Below, in pieces: positions 63,917-64,000 of a stretch of DNA of 64,000 nt. This stretch comes from Gammaproteobacteria bacterium. GTDB taxonomy: Bacteria > Pseudomonadota > Gammaproteobacteria > Steroidobacterales > Steroidobacteraceae. The notes beneath the pieces are model-generated. The model was given only the letters and a program-made list of their open reading frames with translations, made no database searches and had not been told where the DNA came from. The DNA is taken from positions 1-64,000 of the forward strand of contig DAIDHD010000028.1 of assembly GCA_027459765.1 (NCBI GenBank), read 5' to 3'. A program made the position numbers and the translations under genes. Position 1 is the first letter of the stretch, and each line of letters begins with the position of its first letter.

Positions 63917-64000
63917 ATGTCACGACCCGCCGAGCAGTCTTTTCACGCCGCCACGGCCGGCGTTCGTCCGCCCTCGCCCGTCGAGGCCGAGGTCATCCGC
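63917..64000 (+). CDS. 5' end of an unidentified gene, cut by the window
   Basis: An ATG at 63917 opens a frame that runs to the window edge (28 codons, beginning 'MSRPAEQSFHAAT' and ending 'SPVEAEVIR'). No domain can be recognised from this fragment and no strong Shine-Dalgarno is seen. It follows the terminator by 18 bases, so it would be an independent unit. Confidence 0.45.
   Translation, partial: MSRPAEQSFHAATAGVRPPSPVEAEVIR

Overview
The window is GC-rich, densely coded chromosomal DNA from a Gram-negative bacterium. Evidence for that includes three TonB-dependent outer-membrane receptors, many lipoboxes, Tat and Sec signal peptides, Exb-type inner-membrane motors and outer-membrane barrels. 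The best guess is a GC-rich gammaproteobacterium of the Xanthomonadales, Nevskiales or Steroidobacterales type. This rests on protein style only, because the window has no rRNA, tRNA or other marker gene. I saw no mobile element, prophage or CRISPR array. About 51 genes are supported, two of them cut by the window edges, and no stretch over 300 bases lacks a gene.

Region by region. (1) 1-3,338: end of a TonB-dependent receptor, a small helical protein, a CurA-type oxidoreductase and the NAD(P)H-hydrate repair enzyme Nnr. (2) 3,350-23,346: a cardiolipin synthase, then a central carbon block. The forward genes are zwf, tal, pgm and an MFS exporter, with gnd convergent and a second MFS carrier. 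The reverse operon glgP-glgB-glgX-malQ makes, branches and breaks glycogen, with a polyphosphate glucokinase divergent from it. Together these link glycogen, glucose, glucose-1-P, glucose-6-P and the pentose phosphate pathway. An NlpC/P60 lipoprotein and a glutathione S-transferase follow. (3) 23,381-34,375: an ABC exporter, a TonB receptor overlapping fdhD, a glycine-zipper lipoprotein, an exported methyltransferase, serine deaminase and a divergent PEP carboxylase.

(4) 34,475-44,797: ten genes all on the minus strand, tightly packed: a TlpA-fold protein without its cysteines, an exported beta-rich protein, two large TPR proteins, a small exported protein, one ExbB, two different ExbDs, an AgmX/PglI-type TonB-like transducer and a small unknown protein. 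One TolQ-type plus two TolR-type motor proteins with an AgmX-like arm and TPR periplasmic proteins is the layout of the myxobacterial Agl-Glt (gliding) and Nfs machines. (5) 45,027-53,374: two divergent groups of exported proteins, three of which carry c-type heme motifs; they include a LamG lipoprotein, a beta-propeller-like lipoprotein and a Tat-exported protein. (6) 53,379-56,760: an SH3/barrel protein, a barrel lipoprotein, an intact TlpA, DUF4266 and DUF3570. The two barrel proteins may belong functionally with region 4. (7) 56,795-64,000: VanZ, HiPIP, a glycerophosphodiesterase, a SYLF protein, an exported amidohydrolase divergent from a third TonB receptor, a rho-independent terminator and the start of an unidentified gene.

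The most interesting parts are regions 4-6. They hold a probable envelope-spanning, proton-driven machine of unknown function next to an exported multi-protein heme system with no described role in this kind of organism.
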